The notes beneath the pieces are model-generated. The model was not told where the DNA came from, ran no database searches, and worked only from the letters and a program-made list of their open reading frames with translations. A program made the translations under genes and the position numbers. Of a stretch of 64,000 nucleotides of DNA, positions 9,981-18,225 are shown piece by piece. The DNA comes from Methylogaea oryzae. Its GTDB lineage: Bacteria; Pseudomonadota; Gammaproteobacteria; Methylococcales; Methylococcaceae. Within the stretch, counting starts at the first letter, position 1; the number at the start of each line of letters is the position of its first letter. The DNA lies in the NCBI RefSeq assembly GCF_019669985.1, contig NZ_AP019782.1, forward strand, positions 2,288,001-2,352,000, given 5' to 3'.

Positions 9981-10954
9981 GACAACCTCACGCGCGGATC
10001 GGCCAGGGTGTAGGAAATGTCCGTCAACAGCAGGCCGGCCACGTACAACACCGAGCCCAGGTAAACCATGGAGCGGACGATGGCGAAATCCTGGCGATTG
10101 ATGGCGTCGATGGTATAGCTGCCCAGGCCGGGGATGCTGAAGAACGATTCGGTCAACAGGCTACCCATGAACAAAAACGGGATCAGCACCACCACGCCGG
10201 TCAAAATCGGGATCATGGCGTTGCGCAGCACGTGGCGGAACAGGACCGCCGCTTCCGACAAACCCTTGGCCCTGGCGGTGCGCACATAGTCCTTTTCCAC
10301 CTCTTCCAAAAATAAGGCGCGATACCAGCGCACGCCCGAGCCGATGCCGGACGCTACGCCGATCGACACCGGCAACAGCAGAAACTTGATGGCCCCCCAT
10401 CCCTCGCTGTAGCCGGAGATGGGCACCAGTTGCAACAGCTTGGCCGCGACGTACTGGCCGCCGATGATGTAGAACAGCGACGATACCGACATGAGCATGA
10501 CGCATAGCACCAGCCCCCAGAACTCCAGATAGGTCTGGCGAAAAAACACCACCAGCAGGGCCAAGGCGATATTGAAGGTCACGCCGATCACGACGGAGGG
10601 CACGGAAATCGCCAACGACGGCCACATGCGCTCCTGAATGTCGCTAGCGATATTGCGGCCGGTATCCGACTGGCCGAAGCGGAATACCATGAGATTGACC
10701 GATTTGCGGTAGAAAATCGTCTCGGCCAGCTTATCGGCGCCCTGCGCTTGGCCGTTCCAGAACAGCGGCAGATCGTAGCCGCGCTCGTGCTTCCATTTTT
10801 CCACCGCCTCCTGGGTCACGTGCTTCTGGCCCAGCTGCATGCGGGCCATGTCGTCGGGGCTGTTGACCACAAAAAACAGCAGGAAAGTCAGCAAGTTGAC
10901 GCCGATCAAAATGGGAATGGCGTACAGCAGGCGGCGGATGATGTATTGGATCAT
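9977..10954 (-). CDS. yejB: Peptide ABC transporter permease (YejB/DppB-like)
   Basis: 325 residues. It begins MIQYIIRRLLYAIPILIGVN, the standard DppB first membrane helix, and includes FRFGQSDTGRNI and the EAA loop EKDYVRTARAKGLSEAAVLFRHVLRN. Six membrane segments are apparent. It pairs with the downstream YejE-like permease, overlapping it by 4 bases. Its ATG overlaps the stop codon of the HepT-like toxin gene by 4 bases (ATGA), so its translation appears coupled to a toxin-antitoxin gene. Confidence 0.92.
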   Translation of the reverse strand: MIQYIIRRLLYAIPILIGVNLLTFLLFFVVNSPDDMARMQLGQKHVTQEAVEKWKHERGYDLPLFWNGQAQGADKLAETIFYRKSVNLMVFRFGQSDTGRNIASDIQERMWPSLAISVPSVVIGVTFNIALALLVVFFRQTYLEFWGLVLCVMLMSVSSLFYIIGGQYVAAKLLQLVPISGYSEGWGAIKFLLLPVSIGVASGIGSGVRWYRALFLEEVEKDYVRTARAKGLSEAAVLFRHVLRNAMIPILTGVVVLIPFLFMGSLLTESFFSIPGLGSYTIDAINRQDFAIVRSMVYLGSVLYVAGLLLTDISYTLADPRVRLS

Positions 10955-11412
10955 GAGCGATTTCCAATTGTATCGCTGGCTCCCGATGCCGTGGCCGTGG
11001 CCGCATCGCGTTGCAGCAGCGTCTGGCTGTAGCGCAGGAATTCATCGAGGTGCTTTTCGATGATGTTCACGGTGATAGGCAGTTGCAAGCTCTGGTAATC
11101 GTGCACAGCGATATTGCGAAACCCCACCATGCGCTTGAGCCCGTCGGCCAGCGCAGGCTCGATCCAGCCGCCCTGCGCCAGTAACGCGAACACGTCGCGG
11201 GCGCTTTGCGGCACCCCCAGCTTTTCGCGGCGTATCAGGTGCTGGCCCATGTCCAACGCCGCCTCGCAAGCGCGCTGGATGTTCAAGACGGCCGCGTCCT
11301 GGCGGGTGAAATCCGCGCCGAAGCCGGCCGGATCCCGCTGGTATTCCTCGCGGGCGCGTCCGACGCTCCGCTCGATAGTGGCGGCCTTATTGATGAGCAC
11401 GTCATCGGCCAT
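10951..11412 (-). CDS. hepT: HepT-like HEPN toxin (type VII toxin-antitoxin)
   Basis: 153 residues, small and helical. The HEPN RNase motif R-x4-H-x-Y is visible as R99-NIAV-H104-D-Y106, preceded by the family helix TRQDAAVLNIQRACEAALDMG. In characterised HepT/MntA pairs HepT is an RNase that MntA silences by adding AMP to the motif tyrosine. The start MADDVLINKAATIERSV has a GGGAGG site 4 bases upstream. It overlaps mntA by 11 bases and yejB by 4. The pair is embedded in a transporter operon. Confidence 0.88.
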   Translation of the reverse strand: MADDVLINKAATIERSVGRAREEYQRDPAGFGADFTRQDAAVLNIQRACEAALDMGQHLIRREKLGVPQSARDVFALLAQGGWIEPALADGLKRMVGFRNIAVHDYQSLQLPITVNIIEKHLDEFLRYSQTLLQRDAATATASGASDTIGNRS

Positions 11413-11797
11413 AAACCCTCCCGGATTTTGCGATATCGGCCAGCAGCCCGGCGCGAGCCGTATCCAGCTCGGTCTTATCGCTGAGGATGGCGGCCTCGTA
11501 CAAAGCCGCTTGCGCGTCTCTAGCCCACCAGCGTTGGCCGGTGGTGACAATCTGGTACTGCATCACGGTGGAAGCGACGCGCAGGTCGAGCAAATCCACG
11601 GGGCAGCCGGCCAGCTCCGCCAGATCGCCCGCCAACTCCCACAGAACCAGCGGGTCGGCGTAACCCGCCACCAGCACGGCGAGATCGAGGTCGCTGCCGG
11701 CTTGTGCCGTACCCGCAATCCGGCTGCCAAAGGCATAGATGGCCTGCAAATTCGGCAGGCGGGCTTGCAGGATTTCAATGATCGCTGCGCGGTTCAT
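11402..11797 (-). CDS. mntA: MntA-like minimal nucleotidyltransferase antitoxin
   Basis: 131 residues. The nucleotidyltransferase signature G24-S25-(x10)-D36-x-D38 is present in YAFGSRIAGTAQAGSDLDLA, and a third acidic residue, D68, lies in CPVDLLDLR, so the active site looks complete. MntA proteins AMPylate HepT toxins. The start is 34 bases after the substrate-binding-protein stop and the gene overlaps hepT by 11 bases, so antitoxin precedes toxin. Confidence 0.88.
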   Translation of the reverse strand: MNRAAIIEILQARLPNLQAIYAFGSRIAGTAQAGSDLDLAVLVAGYADPLVLWELAGDLAELAGCPVDLLDLRVASTVMQYQIVTTGQRWWARDAQAALYEAAILSDKTELDTARAGLLADIAKSGRVYGR

Positions 11798-11831
11798 CCT
11801 TCGCCTTTGATAATTGATGCGGCCACGCACA

Positions 11832-13988
11832 TTACAGGACGCGCTCCGCCATGCGCCGCCGATAGGCCAGCCAAGCCGGCGCCACCACCGCGATCAATGC
11901 CGCCAAGCCCAGCCACAAGGGCCACACCAACGGCTCGTTCCAAGCGGTTCGGGCCGCCTGCCGCTTCGCCGGGTCCAGCTTGCGGAATTTCAGGTTGTTG
12001 TAGGCCATGGTGGTAGGCTTGAGATTGCTGTACCAGCCGTGGTGCAAGGCGAAGTCCTGGGGGTGGAACGCGAACACCCAGGGCGCGTCGCGGCGCGCGA
12101 TTTCCTGCAATTGGTCGATAAGCGCCTGGCGCTGCGGCGTATCGTCCATATTGCGCATTTTCTCGTAGAGCCGGTCGAACTCGGGGCTCTGGTAATTGCT
12201 GGCGTTCTCGCCGCCCTTGCCCACTTTGATGTTGGCGCCGTGCAGCAGGAAGAAAAAGTTTTCCGGATCGGGATAATCGGCGTGCCAGCCCCAAACGAAT
12301 ATCTGCGCGTTGCCGTCGCGGATCTTCTGCTGGAAGCGGTTGTAATCGGTGGTGCGGATCACCAGCTGGATGCCCAGCTTGGCGTATTGCTTGCGGTACC
12401 AGTTGAACAAGGACTTGTCGTCGGCGCCGCCGGAAGAGGCGTCCAGGTACAACACCAGGGGCTGGCCCGTGGCCGCGTCGCGCCCTTCCGGGTATCCCGC
12501 CTCGGCCAGCAGCCGCTTGGCGTCGTCGATGGACTTGCGCCTCGGCTTCTGGCCGTCCCAATCGTAAACGTAAGGATTGATGCCGGCCTCGCCTTCGGTG
12601 TAGCCGAACAGGCCCGGCGCCAGCACGCCCTGGGCCGGAATGCCGCGGCCGTTGAGGAAGATGGAAATGAACTCCTCGTAATCGATGGCGATGGAAATCG
12701 CCCGCCGCAATTTACGATGCGCCTCGTCCAGCCCGCCCACTGTCGGGTCGAGCATATTGAACCCCATGTAATACACCGACGGGGTAATCGACGTTTCCAG
12801 GCGAATGTCCTTGGCAGCCATGTCCGGCGTCAACCCCGCCTCGCCGCGCTGGCTGAACTGGATAGCCTGGTCGAAGCTGTCGGAGCCGACGCCGGAGGCA
12901 TCGTAATACCCTTGCAGGAATTTGTTCCAGTAGGGGATGGTTTCTTTCTCCAAGATGTAAACCACGCGGTCGATGAACGGCAGCCTGCGGCCGGCGTCGG
13001 CCAGCAAGCCGGCCGCCTTATCCTCCGGCGGCGCTTCGTCGGGATAGTACTCGGCGTGGAAGTTGGGGTTCCTCGCCAACACCATGCGCCGGTTGGGATT
13101 GTTCTCCGTCATCATGTAGGGCCCGGTGCCCACCGGAAACCAGTCCAGGGTGATGTTCTTTTCCCGCAGGCCGGGCTGGCTGTAGAAACGCTCCGCCTCC
13201 CACGGCACCGGCGCGAAGAAAGTCATGGCCAACCAAAAGCGAAACTGCGGATATTTTCCTTTCAGGCGGATGCGGTAGCGGTATTTGTCCAACGCCTGCG
13301 CCCCCTCGAAGGCGAAAGGGCGCAGGTCGAAATAGCCGCCCGCCTGTTTGCCGTAGGCGTCCGCCAGGGTTTGCTCCAATTCCGCCAAGCCGGCGATGTA
13401 TTGCTTCATCAGCTCCGCCACCGGCGAATGGATTTTCGGGTGCACCAACCGCTTGATCTGGTAAACGAAATCCTCGGCCACCAGCTCCCGCGTGCCGGTC
13501 TGCCCGACGTCGCCGATGCTGCGAATGTCGCGCAACCGGGCTTCGCTCAAATCGTGATTCAGATACTGTCCGGCGCCGTCCCGGGCGAAGGCGGGATGGG
13601 GTTGGTACAAAATGCCCGGCGTCACCGCGATGACGTAATCGCTGTAGGCGATGGAGGCCTCGTCGGCGTCCTTGGGCAACGCCGCCCCCGCCGCGTCGCG
13701 GTAAGTGATCTCGGGCAGGGCCGCCGCCGAAGGAATCAGGGTGTAAGGCTTTTTCAGGAAATGGTATTGCAGCGGCGTTTCGTACACCTGGGCGATAAGC
13801 TGCAACTCGTTGACGTTGTAGGACAGCGCCGGATCGAGGTGTTTCGGCTGTTCGGAAAAGGACGAATACAGCGTGTTGGCCGCGGCGTCGACGGTCGAAT
13901 AAGGGCTATTCCAAGGCGCGCCGTCGCAACCGGCCAGGCCCGCGGCCAGGACGGCCAGCCACCCTATCGTCCACCACACACGCCCCAT
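11832..13988 (-). CDS. yejA: Peptide-binding lipoprotein of the Yej-like transporter (SBP_bac_5)
   Basis: 718 residues, longer than typical YejA/OppA. The start MGRVWWTIGWLAVL leads to lipobox GLAG-C21, so the mature protein is lipid-anchored. The family-5 solute-binding fold is recognisable from SFSEQPKHLDPALSYNVNE, VGTGPYMMTENNPNRRMVLARNPNF, RRAISIAIDYEEFI and DDAKRLLAEAGYPEGRD. Unusually, the last ~35 residues form another membrane helix (WPLWLGLAALIAVVAPAWLAY) with a basic tail. It is the first gene of the transporter operon; the toxin-antitoxin pair follows it. Confidence 0.88.
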   Translation of the reverse strand: MGRVWWTIGWLAVLAAGLAGCDGAPWNSPYSTVDAAANTLYSSFSEQPKHLDPALSYNVNELQLIAQVYETPLQYHFLKKPYTLIPSAAALPEITYRDAAGAALPKDADEASIAYSDYVIAVTPGILYQPHPAFARDGAGQYLNHDLSEARLRDIRSIGDVGQTGTRELVAEDFVYQIKRLVHPKIHSPVAELMKQYIAGLAELEQTLADAYGKQAGGYFDLRPFAFEGAQALDKYRYRIRLKGKYPQFRFWLAMTFFAPVPWEAERFYSQPGLREKNITLDWFPVGTGPYMMTENNPNRRMVLARNPNFHAEYYPDEAPPEDKAAGLLADAGRRLPFIDRVVYILEKETIPYWNKFLQGYYDASGVGSDSFDQAIQFSQRGEAGLTPDMAAKDIRLETSITPSVYYMGFNMLDPTVGGLDEAHRKLRRAISIAIDYEEFISIFLNGRGIPAQGVLAPGLFGYTEGEAGINPYVYDWDGQKPRRKSIDDAKRLLAEAGYPEGRDAATGQPLVLYLDASSGGADDKSLFNWYRKQYAKLGIQLVIRTTDYNRFQQKIRDGNAQIFVWGWHADYPDPENFFFLLHGANIKVGKGGENASNYQSPEFDRLYEKMRNMDDTPQRQALIDQLQEIARRDAPWVFAFHPQDFALHHGWYSNLKPTTMAYNNLKFRKLDPAKRQAARTAWNEPLVWPLWLGLAALIAVVAPAWLAYRRRMAERVL

Positions 13989-14142
13989 CACTGAATGCAA
14001 CGCCCCTGTCGAGCCACGCGGAAAACGCCATTCTAGCGGCAACGGCCAGCGGCACCAAACCACCCATCTGGACATGCCGGCTGGCCTCGGTGATACTGCG
14101 CGGCTACACGATTTTCCGCACCGCACCATTTAGGAGAAAACC

Positions 14143-14931
14143 ATGGGTTTCATGCAAGGCAAACGCATCCTGATCACCGGCGTAGCCAGCAACCGTTCCA
14201 TCGCTTACGGTATCGCCAACGCCATGCACCGCGAGGGCGCCGAACTGGCATTCACCTACCAGGGTGAAAAGCTGAAAGATCGCGTCGCCGGCTTCGCGGC
14301 GGAATTCGGCTCCAGCCTGGTTTGCCCCTGCGACGTGGCCAGCGACGAAGAAATCCAAGCCGTGTTCGACACCCTCGGCCAACACTGGGACGGCCTGGAC
14401 GGCATCGTCCACGCTGTGGCCTATGCGCCGCGCGAAGCCCTGGAAGGCAACTACCTGGACGCCGTCACCCGCGAGAACTTCCGCATCGCCCACGACATCA
14501 GCTCCTACAGCTTCGCCGCCATGGCCAAAGCCGGCCGCCCGTTGATGGCCGGCCGCAACGGCTCGCTGCTGACCCTGAGCTACCTGGGCGCCGAACGCAT
14601 CGTGCCCAACTACAACGTCATGGGCTTGGCCAAGGCCAGCCTGGAAGCCAACGTGCGTTACCTGGCCGGCGCCCTGGGGCCGGAAGGCACCCGCGTCAAC
14701 GCCATCTCCGCCGGCCCCATCCGCACCCTGGCCGCTTCCGGCATCTCCGGCTTCCGCGAAATGCTGTCCAAGGGCGAGCAAGCCGCGCCGCTGCGCAAGA
14801 ACGTCACCATCGACGAAGTGGGCAACGCCGCCGCCTTCCTCTGCTCCGACCTGGCCTCCGGCGTCACCGGCGAAGTGATGTACGTGGACGCCGGCTACAA
14901 CGTGGTGGGCCTGCCGGAATTCGCCGCCTGA
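14143..14931 (+). CDS. fabI: Enoyl-[acyl-carrier-protein] reductase (NADH)
   Basis: 262 residues. It catalyses the last reduction of each fatty-acid elongation cycle. The N-terminus [20 protein letters not shown] is the FabI form of the nucleotide-binding loop. The catalytic pair is Y157-x6-K164 (NYNVMGLAK), with Y147 in [26 protein letters not shown] follows. Ribosome site TTAGGAGAAAACC precedes the ATG. It faces away from the peptide transporter operon; the 154-bp intergenic region must hold both promoters. Confidence 0.97.
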   Translation: MGFMQGKRILITGVASNRSIAYGIANAMHREGAELAFTYQGEKLKDRVAGFAAEFGSSLVCPCDVASDEEIQAVFDTLGQHWDGLDGIVHAVAYAPREALEGNYLDAVTRENFRIAHDISSYSFAAMAKAGRPLMAGRNGSLLTLSYLGAERIVPNYNVMGLAKASLEANVRYLAGALGPEGTRVNAISAGPIRTLAASGISGFREMLSKGEQAAPLRKNVTIDEVGNAAAFLCSDLASGVTGEVMYVDAGYNVVGLPEFAA

Positions 14932-14959
14932 TCGCTTCGCCGTAAACCGCGATTTCGGT

Positions 14960-14995
14960 CCCCTCTCCCCACCGGGAGAGGGTTAGGGTGAGGGG
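14960..14995. repeat. Palindromic intergenic repeat (CCCTCTCCC/GGGAGAGGG type), single copy
   Basis: CCCTCTCCC and GGGAGAGGG arms around a short loop, followed by GGTTAGGGTGAGGGG. The same unit occurs as inverted pairs at 27101-27196 and 31487-31580. It resembles widespread REP-type elements of GC-rich proteobacteria. Confidence 0.8.
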
Positions 14996-15072
14996 ATTGT
15001 ATCGCCGTGGCTTTTTCTCTCCGCCGAGGAGGGAAAGCGCCACAGGCACACCCAACGCAGCCCGATTACCCC

Positions 15073-15486
15073 ATGCTGCCAATCGCCCGGCAAATCGCCA
15101 TCCCCCTCGACGAAATCGACCTGCAGCCCATCCGCGCCCAAGGCAACGGCGGGCAAAACGTCAATAAAGTCTCCAGCGCCATCCACCTGCGCTTCGACAT
15201 CAACGCCTCGTCCCTACCGGAGGCCTATAAGGCCGCCCTCTTGCAGCTCAACGACCAACGCATCTCCAACGACGGCGTTGTCGTCATCAAAGCCCAGCAA
15301 TACCGCAGCCAGGAGCAAAACCGCGAGGATGCCCTGCAACGCCTGCAAGGCCTCGTCAAGTCCGTGGCGGCAACCCGTAAAAAACGCAAGCCCACCAAAC
15401 CCAGCAAAGGCGCCCAGCAACGGCGCTTGGACAGCAAGGGCAAACACGGGCAGACCAAAGCGTTGCGCCGCAAGGTGGAACAATAG
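15073..15486 (+). CDS. arfB: Alternative ribosome-rescue factor / peptidyl-tRNA hydrolase ArfB
   Basis: 137 residues. It has the single release-factor domain with the GGQ motif at 26-28 (IRAQGNGGQNVNKVSS) and a highly basic C-terminal tail (RKKRKPTKPSKG, KALRRKVEQ) that enters the empty mRNA channel of stalled ribosomes. Length matches ArfB/YaeJ. An in-frame start at 15007 would add 22 residues derived from repeat-like sequence; the ATG at 15073 starts the conserved domain. Confidence 0.93.
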   Translation: MLPIARQIAIPLDEIDLQPIRAQGNGGQNVNKVSSAIHLRFDINASSLPEAYKAALLQLNDQRISNDGVVVIKAQQYRSQEQNREDALQRLQGLVKSVAATRKKRKPTKPSKGAQQRRLDSKGKHGQTKALRRKVEQ

Positions 15487-15521
15487 ACGCTGCGCCGTAA
15501 ACCCCGCACGACAAGGACATC

Positions 15522-16700
15522 ATGCCCATGGATCCAACCACCGCTTTCGTCATCGCCACCCTCATGATGCTCGCCAACGGCGGCGTACTGGGATTGGTCC
15601 ATCGCGACCTGCACGCCGCACTGCAACCGGCCGCGGCCAGTTGGCGCATCGCCACCCTGCTGATCGCCGGCGGCTGCGTGCTCTTCTCCGTGCAGCAACA
15701 TTTGCCCCAACCCTTCGTGCTGCCGTTGGCCAACGGCATGACCACCCTCGGCTTCTGCGGATACTGGCGCGCCTTGCGGCAGTTTTACGGCTACCCCGAC
15801 ATTCCCTGGCTGCTGCTGCCGCCCGTCGCCGTGGCGGCGGGACTGTACTGGTTCACCGCGGTGCAAGCCGACTTCATCGCCCGCGTCTTGCTGGTCTCCG
15901 CCGCCTGGGCCGTTATCATGCTGGGCTGCATGTTGACGCTGCGCGCGCCGGCCCATGGCGATACCGCCGTCAGCCGGCCGGTCATGGCCGGCATCATCCT
16001 GATCGTCATGGCGTTCATCATCCTGCGGGCCGGCTATTTCCTGAGCGTGGGCGGCGGCCCGCACGCCAGCGTGCTCAACGCCGGCAACTGGATGAACGCC
16101 GTGACGCCCATGATCGCCGCCGTGCTGCCGGTCATCGGCACCACCGCCTTCCTGCTGATGTGCTCGGAACGCATCCGCCGCCAGTGGGAACGAGCCGCCT
16201 CCACCGACTACCTCACCGGCCTGGCCAACCGCCGCACCCTGGCGGGCATCGGCGAAAGCCGCTTCGCCGCGGCCCGCGAGGCCGGCGACGGCTTGGCCGT
16301 GGCGGTGGTGGACATCGACCACTTCAAATCCATCAACGACCGCTACGGCCACGAGGTGGGCGACAGCGCTTTGAAACACGTCGCCGCGCGCCTGCAAGCC
16401 GCCTGCCGCGGGAAAGAACTGCCGGCACGGCAAGGCGGCGAGGAATTCGTCGTGCTGTTCGAACGGGTCGGCCTCGCCCAGGCGCTAGCGGCCGGGGAGC
16501 GATTGCGGCGCGCCGTGGAAAGCGAACCTTTCGCCACCGAAGGCCAGCTGCTGCGCCTCACCGTTTCCATCGGCGTTGCCGCACTGGACCCTCGCGACGG
16601 CAGTTTCGACGACATGCTGCGTCGCGCCGACGACGCCCTCTACGCCGCCAAGGCCGGCGGACGCAATCGCGTCGAAGCATCCGGCGACGGGCCGGACTAA
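15522..16700 (+). CDS. Membrane-bound diguanylate cyclase (GGDEF)
   Basis: 392 residues. About six to seven hydrophobic helices (residues ~8-215) without a recognisable ligand-binding domain precede a GGDEF domain from STDYLTGLANRRTL. The active-site loop is GGEEF at 305-309, with VVDIDHFKSINDRYGHEVGD upstream, so synthesis of cyclic di-GMP is expected. The product-inhibition site is altered: R-x-x-D is R296-G-K-E299. An AAGGAC ribosome site precedes the ATG. No partner gene is adjacent apart from arfB, 35 bases upstream. Confidence 0.9.
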   Translation: MPMDPTTAFVIATLMMLANGGVLGLVHRDLHAALQPAAASWRIATLLIAGGCVLFSVQQHLPQPFVLPLANGMTTLGFCGYWRALRQFYGYPDIPWLLLPPVAVAAGLYWFTAVQADFIARVLLVSAAWAVIMLGCMLTLRAPAHGDTAVSRPVMAGIILIVMAFIILRAGYFLSVGGGPHASVLNAGNWMNAVTPMIAAVLPVIGTTAFLLMCSERIRRQWERAASTDYLTGLANRRTLAGIGESRFAAAREAGDGLAVAVVDIDHFKSINDRYGHEVGDSALKHVAARLQAACRGKELPARQGGEEFVVLFERVGLAQALAAGERLRRAVESEPFATEGQLLRLTVSIGVAALDPRDGSFDDMLRRADDALYAAKAGGRNRVEASGDGPD

Positions 16701-17117
16701 ACGGCCTGGGGCCCCCTCCCAGGCATCGGCAACCGCAACGCCCCACGCCCGCGGGCAACCGGTTCAATAGCACCAAGGACGTTCATAACCACCGGCGGCC
16801 GCCGTCTGGCCGCACGGCGCCGTCCGGCATCAACACCGCTCCTTTTCAGTAATTTAGCGGCGCCACGCCGTCTAGGCGACCATGGCATGCTTCCTGCTGC
16901 CCGCATCCGCAATGTCGGACCGCGAAGAACCCGAAGCAAACGATGAGCCCCCGCCGGATACAGCGCCTCAGCCGCAGCGCCGTTCATGGCTACGAATACC
17001 CCTTCCGCTCCGTCACCCGGACCATACCGATAACCCGTGTCCCCCGTTTTCTGCGAACTCATTGCAATGACCGATTCATGCAACCAAGCTCCGATAAACC
17101 TCAAACGACATAAAACC
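16701..17117. other. Intergenic region before the efflux operon; no supported gene
   Basis: 417 bp. Short open frames here lack ribosome sites and family resemblance. An imperfect inverted repeat, TTGCAATGA (17062-17070) with TTCATGCAA (17075-17083), lies 35 bases before the efflux-operon start and could be an operator. No regulator gene is adjacent. Composition becomes more AT-rich towards the right end. Confidence 0.5.
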
Positions 17118-18203
17118 ATGTTCACCAAAGCATCCCTAGCCGTAGGCGTAATCGCCATTATTTTGAGTGGCTGCCAAAAAACGGAAACCGACGCGGAGAA
17201 GGAAATACTCAAAGTGGAGGCCACCACGCCGTTCCGGGAGGACGCGGCGGTAACGAAAGAATATGTCTGTCAGATTCACGCCATTCGGCATATAGAGATC
17301 CGCGCCCTGGAACGGGGGTACTTGCAAAATATTTTCGTGGACGAAGGGCAATTCGTGAACAAGGGACAAGCCATGTTCAAAATCATGCCGAACGTCTACC
17401 AGGCGGAATTGCTGAAAGCGAAAGCCGAAGCGAACACCATGAACATCGAATACCTGAACACCAAGGGATTGGCGGATAAAAACATCGTATCGGCCAACGA
17501 ACTGGCATTGGCGAAAGCCAAACTGGACAAGGCCGAGGCGGAAGTGAAAATGGCCGATACCCATTTAGGATTCACGGATATCAACGCGCCGTTTTCCGGA
17601 ATCATGGACCACCTGAATGCAAGAATCGGCAGCCTGGTCGACGAAGGCGCCCTATTGACCACCTTGTCCGACATCGGCACTTTATGGGTATATTTCAACG
17701 TCCCGGAAGCCGAATACCTCGACTACAAACAACAAAATAATGGAGACGAACACGCCAAAGTTCAATTGCGAATGGCAAACGGCAAGGTTTTCGACCAAAC
17801 CGGCGTCATAGAAACCATTGAAGCCGACTTCGACAATACCGCCGGGAATATCGAATTCCGGGCCGCCTTCCCCAATCCGGACAAAGTCCTTAGGCACGGC
17901 GAAACCGGCAGCATCCTGATGAAGAAGCCCTACAAGAACGCCCTGATAATCCCGCAGAAAGCGACGTTCGAGATTCTGGACAAGACCTATGTGTACGTCA
18001 TCGGCAATGACGGAACGCTTGAACAAAGGCTTATCTCCATCGAAGCAGAAATACCCCATCTGTTTATCGTCAAAGACGGCCTCAAGGAAGGCGACAAAAT
18101 TCTGATCGATGGCTTACGAAAAGTCCGCGCGGGACAAAAGGTGGAAGCGGACTTTAAGCCGCCGGAAAAAGTTCGCGCCGAGCTGGAACTGTATACGGAA
18201 TAA
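17118..18203 (+). CDS. RND efflux periplasmic adaptor (membrane fusion) lipoprotein
   Basis: 361 residues with lipobox ILSG-C19. The order is: barrel-sandwich half (RALERGYLQNIFVDEGQFVNKGQ), a short helical hairpin (ELLKAKAEANTMNIEYLNTKG to NELALAKAKLDKAEAEV), the second lipoyl half (TDINAPFSGIMDHL...GSLVDEGALLTTLSD), then beta-barrel and membrane-proximal domains (LIIPQKATFEILDKTYVYVI). This is the AcrA/MexA architecture. It links the inner-membrane pump encoded 22 bases downstream to the outer-membrane channel. Codon use is AT-richer than in flanking genes. The substrate is unknown. Confidence 0.9.
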   Translation: MFTKASLAVGVIAIILSGCQKTETDAEKEILKVEATTPFREDAAVTKEYVCQIHAIRHIEIRALERGYLQNIFVDEGQFVNKGQAMFKIMPNVYQAELLKAKAEANTMNIEYLNTKGLADKNIVSANELALAKAKLDKAEAEVKMADTHLGFTDINAPFSGIMDHLNARIGSLVDEGALLTTLSDIGTLWVYFNVPEAEYLDYKQQNNGDEHAKVQLRMANGKVFDQTGVIETIEADFDNTAGNIEFRAAFPNPDKVLRHGETGSILMKKPYKNALIIPQKATFEILDKTYVYVIGNDGTLEQRLISIEAEIPHLFIVKDGLKEGDKILIDGLRKVRAGQKVEADFKPPEKVRAELELYTE

Positions 18204-18225
18204 CATTTAATCGGGTCAAAAAACC

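Noticed and set aside
11814-13994. 726-codon plus-strand frame opposite the peptide-binding protein
   Set aside because: Shadow of the real gene: low-complexity composition, no ribosome site, no family resemblance.
16882-17070. Possible 62-residue gene before the efflux operon
   Set aside because: No ribosome site, no recognisable domain, and its 3' end overlaps the putative operator region.
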